DNA of 64,000 nucleotides from the NCBI GenBank assembly GCA_019116345.1, contig DXBV01000118.1, positions 49,610-113,609 of the forward strand, read 5' to 3'. The notes beneath the pieces are model-generated. The model saw only the letters and a program-made list of their open reading frames with translations. It was not told where the DNA came from and did no database searches. The position numbers and the translations under genes are program-made. The DNA is from Candidatus Allofournierella merdipullorum (GTDB taxonomy: Bacteria; Bacillota; Clostridia; Oscillospirales; Ruminococcaceae). This document shows, piece by piece, positions 22,509-31,272 of this stretch (within the stretch, counting starts at the first letter, position 1; each line of letters starts with the position of its first letter).

Positions 22509-23852
22509 ATGAAAAAGCTCACTCTGCGTCAGCTGCTGGCCGTGGCCAGCATGCTGTTCGGCATGTTTTTCGGCGCGGGCAACCTGATTTTCCCGGCCTC
22601 CATGGGTCAGCTGGCGGGCAGCAGCGTCTGGATGGCCAGCGCGGGCCTGCTCATCACCGGAGTGGGTCTGCCGCTGCTGGGCGTGGCCGCTCTGGGCGTG
22701 AGCCGGGCGGACGGTCTTCTTTCGCTGAGCAGCCGGGTGGGCCGCCGCTACGGCCTGTTTTTCACCTGCGTGCTTTATCTCACCATCGGGCCCCTGTTCG
22801 CCATTCCCCGCTGCGCCACCGTGTCCTACACGGTGGGCGTGCAGCAGATGCTGCCGGGCGCGAACCAGCGGCTGGCGCTGGCCGTGTTCACCTTTGTGTT
22901 CTTCGGCGCGGTGCTGTTCTTTTCGCTGCGGCCGGGCGAACTGCTGACCTGGATCGGCAAGGTGCTCAACCCGCTGTTCCTGTGTTTCCTCGCCGTGCTG
23001 GTGGTGCGGGCGCTCGTTTCGCCGCTGGGCGCTGTGAGTGCCGCGGCCCCCGTGGGCGCTTATGAGACAGACGCCTTTGCCGCCGGTTTCCTGGAGGGCT
23101 ACAACACCATGGACGCGCTGGCGGGCCTTGCCTTCGGCATCATCGTGGTGGACGCCATTCGCCGTTTGGGCGTGACCGAGCCCGGCCAGGTGGCCAAAAG
23201 CACCGTGGGCGCGGGGGTGTTCAGCGCGCTGCTGATGGGCTTCATCTACGTTCTGGTGGCGGTGATGGCCGCCCAGAGCCGCGGGCTGTTCGAGCCTGCC
23301 GCCAACGGCGGCGAGGCCCTGGCCCAGATCGCCCAGCACTACTTCGGAAGCGCCGGCGCGCTGATCCTGGCGGCCACGGTGACGGTGGCCTGCCTCAAAA
23401 CGGCGGTGGGCCTTGTGACCAGCTGCGGCGAGACCTTTGTGCAGATGTTCCCCCACGGGCCGGGCTACCGGGTGTGGGCCGTGGGCTTCTGCGTGTTCTC
23501 CTTCTCCATCGCCAATCTGGGTCTGGACGCCATTCTGGCCTGGACCGCTCCGGTCCTGATGTTCCTGTACCCGCTGTCCATCGTGCTGATCCTGCTGACG
23601 CTGGGCGGCCGCCTGTTCGGCAACGATCGCCGGGTGCTGGCCTGGACGGTGGGCTTCACCGTGCCGGCGGCGGTGCTGGATCTGGTCTGCGCGCTGCCCA
23701 AGGGCTCCGCGGCCGCGAACTTCCTGGCCCCTGTGGCCGGGCTGGCCCAGTGGCTGCCCCTGACGGACAAGGGCTTCGGCTGGGTGCTGCCCGCGCTGGC
23801 AGGCTTCCTGCTGGGTCTCGCCTTCGCGAAACTGCCCAGGCGCAAAGCCTGA
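22509..23852 (+). CDS. brnQ: branched-chain amino acid transport carrier
   Basis: A 447-residue transporter with about twelve hydrophobic segments, of the LIVCS family that takes up leucine, isoleucine and valine with sodium. Diagnostic stretches are ASMLFGMFFGAGNLIFPASMGQ at the N-terminus, YLTIGPLFAIPRCATVSYTVG, and EGYNTMDALAGLAFGIIVVDAI. It has its own ribosome site and follows the bil terminator by 80 bases. The epimerase gene converges on it with 9 bases between stop codons and no terminator hairpin is visible in that gap. Confidence 0.95.
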   Translation: MKKLTLRQLLAVASMLFGMFFGAGNLIFPASMGQLAGSSVWMASAGLLITGVGLPLLGVAALGVSRADGLLSLSSRVGRRYGLFFTCVLYLTIGPLFAIPRCATVSYTVGVQQMLPGANQRLALAVFTFVFFGAVLFFSLRPGELLTWIGKVLNPLFLCFLAVLVVRALVSPLGAVSAAAPVGAYETDAFAAGFLEGYNTMDALAGLAFGIIVVDAIRRLGVTEPGQVAKSTVGAGVFSALLMGFIYVLVAVMAAQSRGLFEPAANGGEALAQIAQHYFGSAGALILAATVTVACLKTAVGLVTSCGETFVQMFPHGPGYRVWAVGFCVFSFSIANLGLDAILAWTAPVLMFLYPLSIVLILLTLGGRLFGNDRRVLAWTVGFTVPAAVLDLVCALPKGSAAANFLAPVAGLAQWLPLTDKGFGWVLPALAGFLLGLAFAKLPRRKA

Positions 23853-23861
23853 GCGCCGCTC

Positions 23862-25070
23862 TTACTCCAAAATCTGGTCGATGAGCTGATCCACCATCAT
23901 CAGGCACCGGGGCAGATGGAACGGGCCTTTGAAGGTGGAGCCTTTGCAGGCCGGCAGGGTCGGTTTTCCGTCCCGGCGGAGATAGCCGTACCAGTCGCCG
24001 TATTCCGGGTCACTGAACACCCGGCGGCAGTAGTCCAGCGTCTTTTCAAAAATCTCCAGATATTTTTCGTCGCCGGTGTCCCGGTAGATCATCAGGCTGG
24101 CGATGAGCAGTTCGTTGTGCGGCCACCAGAGCTTCATGTCGTGCTCGTAGGCCTCCGGCGGCATGCCTTTGCAGTCGATGAAATAAAGCAGGCCGCCGTA
24201 TTCTTTGTCCCATCCGCCTTCGTAGGCGTAATCAAACATCGTCTGAGCCCGCCGTCGCAGCGCTTCGTCGCTGGTACGGCGGGCTTGTTCCATTACAAAC
24301 CAGCTGCACTCGATGTCGTGCCCCGGGTTCACCACCCGCCCTGCACTGTATTCCATCTGCAGTTCGCCGTTGGGGCCCACCGTCTCCAGCGTGCACTTCA
24401 GCTCAGGCTTGAAGTGATAGCGGAAGATCTGCTCGCAGCACTCCTTTGCCCGCGCGTCGTACAGCTCCCGGTTCTCCGGGTCACAGCGGCGCAGAACGGC
24501 GGTGATGTTCAGATAGATCATGGGGTCGGCCAGCGCCCGGCCGGAGCGGGTCTCGGGGATGGTCTTCGGGCCGAGACCGGTGGGGTCCTGGATGAGGCCG
24601 TTGTTGAGCTGATAGATCAGCTCATAGGCGCGGCGGGCACGGCGGAGGCACTCCTCGTCGCCGGTGACGCCGTAGTATTCCGCGTTGGCAATGGCATAAA
24701 AGCCTTCGGAAAAGCAGTACCGGCGCTGGCGCAGCGGGCGGCCGTCGGCAGTGACGGTGAAATACATGCGGTCGCCCGCTTTGCGATTGATGCAGTGAGC
24801 CTCCATAAAATCGAGACAGCTCTTTGCCGCCTCCAGCCATTCCGGGCGGGCGCCGTAGACCCGGCACAAACAGGCGAACGTCCACGCGCAGCGTCCCTGG
24901 AACCACACGCTTTTATCGGTGCTGAAAAGCCGGCCCTGCCGGTCAAGGCAGGTATATACGCCGCCGTGCACCGGGTCCATGCCGTTTTTGAGCCAGAAGT
25001 CCACGCTGCGGCGCAGTTCCTCCCGCGCCCACTGCTGATACTCGCGAAGCTTTGTCTGCTGCTGAGTCAT
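23862..25070 (-). CDS. N-acylglucosamine 2-epimerase (AGE) family protein
   Basis: A 402-residue cytosolic (alpha/alpha)6-barrel protein of the AGE family, which includes N-acylglucosamine 2-epimerase, cellobiose 2-epimerase and mannose isomerases. The catalytic-region motifs NPGHDIECSWFVMEQA and LWWPHNELLIASL are present. The start at 25070 follows AGAGGAAAAAACG. It diverges from a sugar isomerase/Gfo-Idh pair across a 148-base promoter region. No NanA or NanK lies nearby, so a sialic acid role is not supported; epimerisation of an imported sugar or disaccharide is more likely. Confidence 0.85.
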   Translation of the reverse strand: MTQQQTKLREYQQWAREELRRSVDFWLKNGMDPVHGGVYTCLDRQGRLFSTDKSVWFQGRCAWTFACLCRVYGARPEWLEAAKSCLDFMEAHCINRKAGDRMYFTVTADGRPLRQRRYCFSEGFYAIANAEYYGVTGDEECLRRARRAYELIYQLNNGLIQDPTGLGPKTIPETRSGRALADPMIYLNITAVLRRCDPENRELYDARAKECCEQIFRYHFKPELKCTLETVGPNGELQMEYSAGRVVNPGHDIECSWFVMEQARRTSDEALRRRAQTMFDYAYEGGWDKEYGGLLYFIDCKGMPPEAYEHDMKLWWPHNELLIASLMIYRDTGDEKYLEIFEKTLDYCRRVFSDPEYGDWYGYLRRDGKPTLPACKGSTFKGPFHLPRCLMMVDQLIDQILE

Positions 25071-25152
25071 CGTTTTTTCCTCTTTTCTGTTTTTGTTCAT
25101 GGCCGGGCGCGTCATGCGCAAATCCGGACAAGCAACAACCATGGATTACGCA

Positions 25153-25181
25153 TTGCCGCGCCCGTCGATTTTCCGTATAAT
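25153..25181 (+). promoter_or_regulatory. promoter of the isomerase/dehydrogenase pair
   Basis: TTGCCG (25153-25158) and TATAAT (25176-25181) with a 17-base spacer, 37 bases before the start at 25219. Confidence 0.65.
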
Positions 25182-25218
25182 GACCTTAAGGAACCACTCT
25201 TTACATGGAGGTATCGTT

Positions 25219-26076
25219 ATGGAAAACTTCAAGATCGGCATTATTTCCGACTGGCTGGGGCTCCCCTTCCGCGAGAGCATGGAGAAATGCGCCCAACTGG
25301 GCGCGGACGGCGTGCAGCTGTACGCTGTGGAGGGCGAAATGGCGCCGGAGAACATGACCCCCGCGCTGATCGCCGAAAAGCGGGACATCATCCACTCCAA
25401 CGGCCTGGTGGTCTCGGCTCTGTGCGGCGATCTGGGCGGCCACGGCTTCACCCGCCGCGAGGAAAACCCCGCAAAGATCGAGCGCTCCAAGCGCATCGTG
25501 GACCTGGCACTGGAAATGGGCGCCCGGGTGGTGACCACCCACATCGGCGTTGTGCCCGCCGAGCACAACGACACCTATTTCGTGCTGCAGGATGCCTGCA
25601 ACCAGCTGGCGGAGTACGCCGAGCAGAACGGCGCCCGCTTTGCCATCGAGACCGGCCCGGAGCCCGCCGAGCGCCTGCGCGCTTTTCTGGACAGCCTGAG
25701 CTCCCGGGGCGTGGCGGTCAATCTGGACCCGGCCAACCTGGTCATGGTGACCGACGACGACCCGGTGAAAGCCGTTTACACCCTGCGGGACTACATCGTC
25801 CACACCCACGCCAAGGACGGCCTGATGCTGAAAAAGACCGACCCCCAGGTGATTTACGATTTCTTTGCCGAGGGCGGCATCGGTGACCTGCGCATGGAGG
25901 AGTACTTCAAGGAAGTGCCTCTGGGACAGGGCAAGGTGGATTTCGACGGCTATCTGAAAGCGCTGAACGACATCGGCTACAAGGGCTTTTTGACCATCGA
26001 ACGCGAGGTGGGCGCCGACCCCGCCGCCGACATCGCGCTGGCGGTGAACTTCCTGCGCAGCCACCCGCAGTTCTGA
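25219..26076 (+). CDS. sugar phosphate isomerase/epimerase family TIM barrel
   Basis: A 285-residue xylose-isomerase-like TIM barrel (AP endonuclease 2 superfamily). Metal-site regions are visible: ALCGDLGGHGF, VVTTHIGVVPAEHND, FAIETGPEP (Glu ligand), VNLDPANLV, YIVHTHAKDG (two His) and FLTIEREVG (final Glu). Members isomerise or epimerise keto sugars, dehydrate inosose, or cleave 3-keto-glycosides and C-glycosides by beta-elimination. It is followed at 31 bases by a Gfo/Idh dehydrogenase, a pairing typical of inositol and 3-keto-sugar pathways. The substrate is unknown. Confidence 0.85.
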   Translation: MENFKIGIISDWLGLPFRESMEKCAQLGADGVQLYAVEGEMAPENMTPALIAEKRDIIHSNGLVVSALCGDLGGHGFTRREENPAKIERSKRIVDLALEMGARVVTTHIGVVPAEHNDTYFVLQDACNQLAEYAEQNGARFAIETGPEPAERLRAFLDSLSSRGVAVNLDPANLVMVTDDDPVKAVYTLRDYIVHTHAKDGLMLKKTDPQVIYDFFAEGGIGDLRMEEYFKEVPLGQGKVDFDGYLKALNDIGYKGFLTIEREVGADPAADIALAVNFLRSHPQF

Positions 26077-26107
26077 CGCATCCGTTTTTTTGAGGGGGAA
26101 AGGGCAC

Positions 26108-27175
26108 ATGGCTAAACAATACGGCGTTTTGCTCATCGGCTGCGGCCACATCGGCCAACAGCACATTGAGGACATTTATTACCGCGACAACATCCGCATC
26201 GCCGGCGTGGTGGATCAGGACCCGGCGCGGGCGGCGGAGTTCGCCCGCCGCTACGGCGCGGCCCGCTTCGGCACCGACTACCGGGAGTTCCTGGACGACC
26301 CGGCGGTGGACATCGTGATCGTCGCTTCTTATGTGGACAGCCATCTGCCCATCACCCGGGACTGCCTGGCTCACGGCAAGCACGTTCTGTGCGAAAAGCC
26401 CATCGCCGGCAGCGTGGAGGACGGCGTGGAGTTTTTCGACCTTGTGCGCCGCTCCTCCTGCAAGGTGCTGATCGCCCACATCCTGCGCCACAACCGCGCC
26501 TACAACAAGATCGCCGAGCTGATCGCCGGCGGATCCATCGGCCAGCTGAAGACCATCCGCATGGTGCAGAACCACCACGCGATGAACTGGCCGCGCTACA
26601 AGCGGCTGATGGAGGACTGCTCGCCCATCGTGGACTGCGGCGTGCATTATCTGGACGTGATGCAGTGGTTCAGCGGCTCGTCCATCGTGTCGGTGGGCGG
26701 CTTTTCCGCCCGCATCGACGCCGACGCCCCGCGGGACAACTACGGCGTCATCAACGTGCGGCTGGCCAACGGCTGCATGGGCTACTATGAGGCCGGCTGG
26801 AGCCCCAACATGGCCTCCCAGAACCTGAAGGAGTTTGTGGGCGACAAGGGGCGCGTCTCCCTCACGCTGCAAAGCGCCCGGCAGGAGAACCAGGAGGAGG
26901 GCGATCTCATCAGTCTTTACTCCAGCGAGACCGGCCAGTACACCTCCATCAACCTCCCGTCCAAATACAAGGACATGTACGCCCAGCTCAGCGCGCTGAT
27001 CCGCATGATCGAGGAGGACGCTTCTCCCCTGCCCGCGCTGGAGGACGCTTTCTCCGCCTTCTACGCGGCGATGTACGCCGAAAAGGCGATCCGGATGCAC
27101 ACCAGCCTTCGCTGCCCCTCGCTGGACGAGGTGCTGCAGGGCTGCCGCCCGCAGAACGACCTGCGCTGCGGCTGA
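26108..27175 (+). CDS. Gfo/Idh/MocA family oxidoreductase
   Basis: A 355-residue NAD(P)-dependent sugar or inositol dehydrogenase. The Rossmann motif is GCGHIGQQH near residue 12; the family Lys is in VLCEKPIAGS (EKP motif); DCGVHYLDVMQW supplies the catalytic-region Asp and His. The C-terminal alpha/beta domain follows. The start at 26108 lies behind GGGGGAAAGGG. It is cotranscribed with the TIM-barrel protein upstream. Two further Gfo/Idh proteins lie at the far end of the neighbouring glycan operon, implying a shared oxidation chemistry. Confidence 0.9.
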   Translation: MAKQYGVLLIGCGHIGQQHIEDIYYRDNIRIAGVVDQDPARAAEFARRYGAARFGTDYREFLDDPAVDIVIVASYVDSHLPITRDCLAHGKHVLCEKPIAGSVEDGVEFFDLVRRSSCKVLIAHILRHNRAYNKIAELIAGGSIGQLKTIRMVQNHHAMNWPRYKRLMEDCSPIVDCGVHYLDVMQWFSGSSIVSVGGFSARIDADAPRDNYGVINVRLANGCMGYYEAGWSPNMASQNLKEFVGDKGRVSLTLQSARQENQEEGDLISLYSSETGQYTSINLPSKYKDMYAQLSALIRMIEEDASPLPALEDAFSAFYAAMYAEKAIRMHTSLRCPSLDEVLQGCRPQNDLRCG

Positions 27176-27192
27176 CAGAAAAACGTTCAAAT

Positions 27193-27226
27193 GTGGGGAC
27201 CGGCCCTTGGGCCGGTCCCCTTTTTG
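27193..27226. terminator. terminator between convergent operons
   Basis: GGGGACCGGCCC and GGCCGGTCCCC form an 11-bp stem with a TT(G) loop, followed by CTTTTTG on the plus strand. The minus-strand permease operon also ends here. Confidence 0.88.
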
Positions 27227-27233
27227 CTGTGGT

Positions 27234-28157
27234 TTATTCGCCTGTGAGGCCTGCCGCCTCGATGCCCTCGATGAACCGGCGCTGCAGCACTGCATAGAGC
27301 AGCATCAACGGGCTGATGACCAGCAGCGTGGCCGCCATACGCAGGCTTTCGTTGAGCTTGGTGGCCATGTTGGAGGACGAGGAGGACTGATAAATGCTGG
27401 TGAACTCCGCCACAAAGCTTTCCAGTTTCATGGGCAGCGTGCGGAACTCCGAACCCAGCAGCAGGCTGGAGGTGTAGGTCTCGTTCCAGAACCAGACGAA
27501 GGAGAACAGGATGCTCACCACGATGGCCGGCCCCACCATGGGCAGCGCCACCTTGAAGAACACCGTCAGACGGCCCGCTCCGTCCAGCTGGGCGGCCTCG
27601 TCGTAGGAACGGGGATAGCCGGCAAAGAACAGATAGAACACCAGCACAAAGATGGAACTGTTCACCCCCTGCCCCAGAAGAGCGGGCAGCCAGGTGGCCA
27701 GCGGGGAGCCGGTGAGGCCGTATTTGTAGAACATCAGGTACTTCGGCACCAGCGTGACCTGGGCCGGGATGAGGAAGGCCACGATGAGCATGACCATCCA
27801 CAGCCGCTTGAGGGGGAACTCATGGCGGGCAAAGGCGTAGCCGGCCATGGCGCAGCTGACGGTCTGCGCCAGCGCCGCCACCGCCACGTAGAGCACCGTG
27901 AAGGGCAGCACCCGCTCATACTGCAGCGTGTAGAGCGCACGACCGAAGTTTTCCAGATACAGGTGGGAGGGCAGCCACTCGATGGTGGGATTCACCAGAT
28001 CCTGCACATCCTTCAGCGAGTTCACCAGCATGAACAGGATGGGATAGAGGAACACCGCGCCGATGCCGATCAGCAAAAAGTAGCGCGCGGCGCTCATGGC
28101 GATGCGCTTGCCGTGGTGTTTCAGCCGCACCGGGTCGGCGGAAAGACGTTTTTTCAT
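27234..28157 (-). CDS. carbohydrate ABC transporter permease, MalG type (second pair)
   Basis: A 307-residue inner-membrane permease with six hydrophobic segments. The EAA loop that docks the ATPase is YDEAAQLDGAGRLTVFFKVALPMVGP. It is of the MalG/LacG type (CUT1 family). A start at 28157 follows AAAGGAGAGCCGCCG and overlaps the partner permease by 4 bases. It is the last gene of a ~24-kb same-strand array. No ATPase is encoded in the locus, so a shared MsmK/UgpC-type ATPase elsewhere is expected. Confidence 0.92.
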   Translation of the reverse strand: MKKRLSADPVRLKHHGKRIAMSAARYFLLIGIGAVFLYPILFMLVNSLKDVQDLVNPTIEWLPSHLYLENFGRALYTLQYERVLPFTVLYVAVAALAQTVSCAMAGYAFARHEFPLKRLWMVMLIVAFLIPAQVTLVPKYLMFYKYGLTGSPLATWLPALLGQGVNSSIFVLVFYLFFAGYPRSYDEAAQLDGAGRLTVFFKVALPMVGPAIVVSILFSFVWFWNETYTSSLLLGSEFRTLPMKLESFVAEFTSIYQSSSSSNMATKLNESLRMAATLLVISPLMLLYAVLQRRFIEGIEAAGLTGE

Positions 28158-29035
28158 CGGCGGCTCTCCTTTCGTTCCCGCAGCAGCAGAAAGGCTACGC
28201 CCAGCACTGCCAGCATACAGACAAAATAGATCCACGCCAGCGCCGAGGAATAACCGTAGGTCTTGCCCACCAGCGTCATCTTGTTCACGATCTCCTTGTT
28301 GACCTCGTTGCTGGAAAAGGCGCTCAGCTGCACCAGCGTGTAGATGGTGTTCAGCAAAATCAGCGGCCGCAGGAAAGGCAGATAAATCTTCCAGAACATC
28401 TGCCAGACCGAGGCGCCGTCGATGGCGGCCGCCTCCTTGATGGGGTAGCCGATCTTTTGCAGGCCCGCTAGGAACAGGACCACCTGCACGCCCGAGAACC
28501 ACATGATCAGCACGATGTTGTCGAAGATGTACATCAGCGGCGCCGACAACACCGTGGGCAGCGAGGCCACAAAATCATAGATCAGATAATTCTCCGGCCG
28601 GATGACCGCCACCGTGTCGGTGCTGAGCAGCTCCTGGATCACCGGGCCGCTGATGATGAGCACCGGGAAGAAGAACACCGCCCGGAAAAAGCCCCGGCCC
28701 CGGAATTTGCCGTTGAGCAGCAGCGCCAGCAACAGCGCCACCACCACGATCATCGGGGTGCTCAGCAGCACGAATTTCATGGTGTCCAGCAGCGAGAGGG
28801 TGAAGGTGGTGTCCAGCGTGAAAGCCTCTTTGTACCACTGAAGGCCCACGAAACGGGTCTTGATGCCGGTGGGCGACATCTGCACCTCGCTGAAGCTCAG
28901 AAAGATCGAATACAGAAAGGGGAACAGCGTGAAGACCAGCAGGCCCGCCAGCCACGGCAGCAGAAAGATGTAGCCTTCCAGGGCGTTCTGCGTGCGCAGG
29001 CTGGCGTGTTTTTTCGGTGCGCCTTTCTTTTTCAC
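28154..29035 (-). CDS. carbohydrate ABC transporter permease, MalF type (second pair)
   Basis: A 293-residue permease with six hydrophobic segments and the EAA loop IKEAAAIDGASVWQMFWKIYLPFLRP. It pairs with the MalG-type protein it overlaps by 4 bases. It also overlaps the DUF5696-like gene upstream by 4 bases, which ties the importer to that protein. The binding protein for this pair is not adjacent; the 491-residue lipoprotein at 38-39.5 kb is a candidate. Confidence 0.92.
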   Translation of the reverse strand: MKKKGAPKKHASLRTQNALEGYIFLLPWLAGLLVFTLFPFLYSIFLSFSEVQMSPTGIKTRFVGLQWYKEAFTLDTTFTLSLLDTMKFVLLSTPMIVVVALLLALLLNGKFRGRGFFRAVFFFPVLIISGPVIQELLSTDTVAVIRPENYLIYDFVASLPTVLSAPLMYIFDNIVLIMWFSGVQVVLFLAGLQKIGYPIKEAAAIDGASVWQMFWKIYLPFLRPLILLNTIYTLVQLSAFSSNEVNKEIVNKMTLVGKTYGYSSALAWIYFVCMLAVLGVAFLLLRERKESRR

Positions 29036-31272
29036 CGTGCGTCCCCTCCTTCCAGATACACCGCGCTCAGGGCGGGAAGCGTTGTGCCGCCGGGCAGGGT
29101 GCGGGCGGTCTCGTTGTAGTTCACGTAGACCACGCCCTCTTCATAGGTGTTTTCCACCAGGCCCGTTTCCAGCACGCGGCGGTCCAGCTGGACCTGGCCG
29201 CGCACCTCGCCCAGCACTTCGCTCACCGTCCGGTAGGTCTCGGCCACCGAATCCACCCACTCCCGGGCGGCGGTGCTGCACAGGTCCGCCGAGGCGGTGT
29301 TGCGCAGCGCGTAGTTGTCCTTTTCGGTGAGCAGATAGGTGGGGCAGGTATTGAAGTCGATCATCTTCAGAAGGTCCAGCTGGGAGTAGAAGCTCAGGTT
29401 GGTATAGGGCGCATAGAGCTCCACATAGCCGGAGAGCACCATCTGCAAAAAGGGCACGGTGTCGGTCTCATACAGGAACTGGCTGCCGGTCATGGGCGTC
29501 TGGTCGCAGGCGCCCGCATAGGCCAGCAGATAGGCATTGGGACGGGTGAGGGTGAGCGGGTCGCAGAGCTGCTCCAGCTCGCCGGCCGCCTGCTCCACCT
29601 GCTGGCGCACCTGGGTGCGGCTGGTGCTCTCCTGGGTGAGGTATTCCCCGTAGAGAAGCTCGCCCAGGCCGTTGAACACAAAGTTCTCCAGGCCCGCGTC
29701 CGTCAGCTGGCGGGTCTGGGCCTGCAGCGCCTCCAGGCCCGCCGCCGGTTTGAGGTAATAGGTGTCGCCCAGGAAGGCGTCCTCGTCGCCCTGCTTCATC
29801 ACCAGTGTCTGAGACAGGGAGATGGCGCCCTCGCTGCGGGTGTTGAACTGCCCCTCCTTGGCGCTGAAGGGGTCCGCCACCAGCGAGAGGGGCACCTCCT
29901 GCCCCAGCTGCTCCAGCGCGTCCAGGCCGCCGTATACCGTTTTTGAGGCGGACGCCGTCTTGTCGTAGCCGTGCAGGCCGCCCTTCTGCCAGCCCAGCAG
30001 ACCCACGGAAAGCCCTTCCACGCCGGCCTGCCGCAGCTGCTCCGCCGTTTCAAGGACCGCCTCGGCGGAGGTGGCCACATTCACCGAGGTACCGATGAAT
30101 TCTTTCTGGACGTCCGCCGCCAGAAAGTCCACCCGCAGGGGGACCGTTTCGTCCCATTCGCGGCGGGTCAGCACGCCCGCCTCCACCAACAGCGACTGGT
30201 ACTGCCGCGCCATGCCGGTGTAGCCGGCGTCCTGGCCGGTGAGGAAATAATAACCGATCTGCGGGTCCACCCGGTTGGGCTGGGCCTGCACCGTCTGCAC
30301 ACCCACGCCCACCCGGCTGATGGGCTGCTCGTACATCTGGCGGTAGACGAACTTCACGCTGGCGCGGGTATAGTCACACACAAGGCCAGCCGGGTCGGCG
30401 GTGATGGTGCTGTATTCCTCGCCGTGCTGCGCCACTGCCAGAAAAGCGTTCTGCCGCTCGCCGTGGGTCATGCCGAACACCGGCAGCGTCACCGTCTGTT
30501 CCTCCAGCGTGGTGTTCTGCGCGCCGGTGTAGGCGGAGTTGATGGCGTCGATGGCATAGTCGGCCCCGTAGATGCGCTTGGCGTAGCCCTGCAGATAGTT
30601 GCGGGGGCTCAAAAAGCGCATCAGCGCGCCGCAGCCGTCCGGCAAAAAGACGTATCCCGGGACTGAATCCCCTTCCACCGCGCCGAAAAAGGGCGCAAAG
30701 GTGACGCTGGCCAGGCGGTACTCTCCCTCCTCGCGGATGGAGTCGTCGCTCATGGAAAAGGTCAGCGCGTTTTCGTTCAGGGTCATTTCAAAGGTGAACC
30801 CCAGCTGCCATTCGGCAAAGTACACGTCCATGACGGCGGTGTTCCCCCGCACGGTGCACTCCATGTTCTGCGCGCCCGCAAACACCAGCTTGTCCTGGCT
30901 GTCGTAGACTTCCGCCATCACCAGAGAATTGGCAATGGCCGCCCAGCGGGTATTCAGGTTTTCGGGCTTGTCCTGGGCCATCATGCCCCAGACATACCCG
31001 GAGCGCTTGTCCTGCACGCGGATGCCGCCGGTCTGCCCGCGGTAATAGACCGCCAGCGTCTCGTTTTCCATCAGCAGCTCGAAGCCTTCCAGGTCAAACC
31101 CGGTCAGCGCTTCGCTCTCGGCGAGCACCTGCGTATAGCGGTTGGAACCAAGCTCCCGCTGGCCGGGGGTGCTCTCCCCCGCGGACACGGCGGGCAGCGC
31201 GCTCAGCAGCAGCCCCGCCGCCAGCGCGAAGGCGGCAATGCGCCCGGCGATGCGGCTTTTAGCCTGTGACAC
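29032..31272 (-). CDS. secreted DUF5696-like protein, possible glycosidase-like fold
   Basis: A 746-residue exported protein; it starts at GTG behind AAGGAGG and has a signal peptide of ~31 residues (cleavage near AVSA), with no lipobox or C-terminal anchor. An N-terminal beta-rich region (~40-330: LAVYYRGQTGGIRVQDKRSGYVWG, VPGYVFLPDGCGALMRF) is followed by a TIM-barrel-like part (~350-650: PQIGYYFLTGQDAGYTGMARQYQSLL, LSVGLLGWQKGGLHGYD). I recall this architecture as DUF5696, found with sugar permeases and Yip1 proteins in Clostridia and Paenibacillus. It may be a glycosidase, but catalytic residues cannot be assigned. It overlaps the Yip1 gene by 14 bases. Confidence 0.75.
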   Translation of the reverse strand: MSQAKSRIAGRIAAFALAAGLLLSALPAVSAGESTPGQRELGSNRYTQVLAESEALTGFDLEGFELLMENETLAVYYRGQTGGIRVQDKRSGYVWGMMAQDKPENLNTRWAAIANSLVMAEVYDSQDKLVFAGAQNMECTVRGNTAVMDVYFAEWQLGFTFEMTLNENALTFSMSDDSIREEGEYRLASVTFAPFFGAVEGDSVPGYVFLPDGCGALMRFLSPRNYLQGYAKRIYGADYAIDAINSAYTGAQNTTLEEQTVTLPVFGMTHGERQNAFLAVAQHGEEYSTITADPAGLVCDYTRASVKFVYRQMYEQPISRVGVGVQTVQAQPNRVDPQIGYYFLTGQDAGYTGMARQYQSLLVEAGVLTRREWDETVPLRVDFLAADVQKEFIGTSVNVATSAEAVLETAEQLRQAGVEGLSVGLLGWQKGGLHGYDKTASASKTVYGGLDALEQLGQEVPLSLVADPFSAKEGQFNTRSEGAISLSQTLVMKQGDEDAFLGDTYYLKPAAGLEALQAQTRQLTDAGLENFVFNGLGELLYGEYLTQESTSRTQVRQQVEQAAGELEQLCDPLTLTRPNAYLLAYAGACDQTPMTGSQFLYETDTVPFLQMVLSGYVELYAPYTNLSFYSQLDLLKMIDFNTCPTYLLTEKDNYALRNTASADLCSTAAREWVDSVAETYRTVSEVLGEVRGQVQLDRRVLETGLVENTYEEGVVYVNYNETARTLPGGTTLPALSAVYLEGGDAR

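Noticed and set aside
23862..25070. AGE-family gene as part of a sialic acid operon
   Set aside because: No sialate lyase, ManNAc kinase, NanE or sialic acid transporter lies nearby, and the neighbours are a TIM-barrel isomerase and Gfo/Idh genes.
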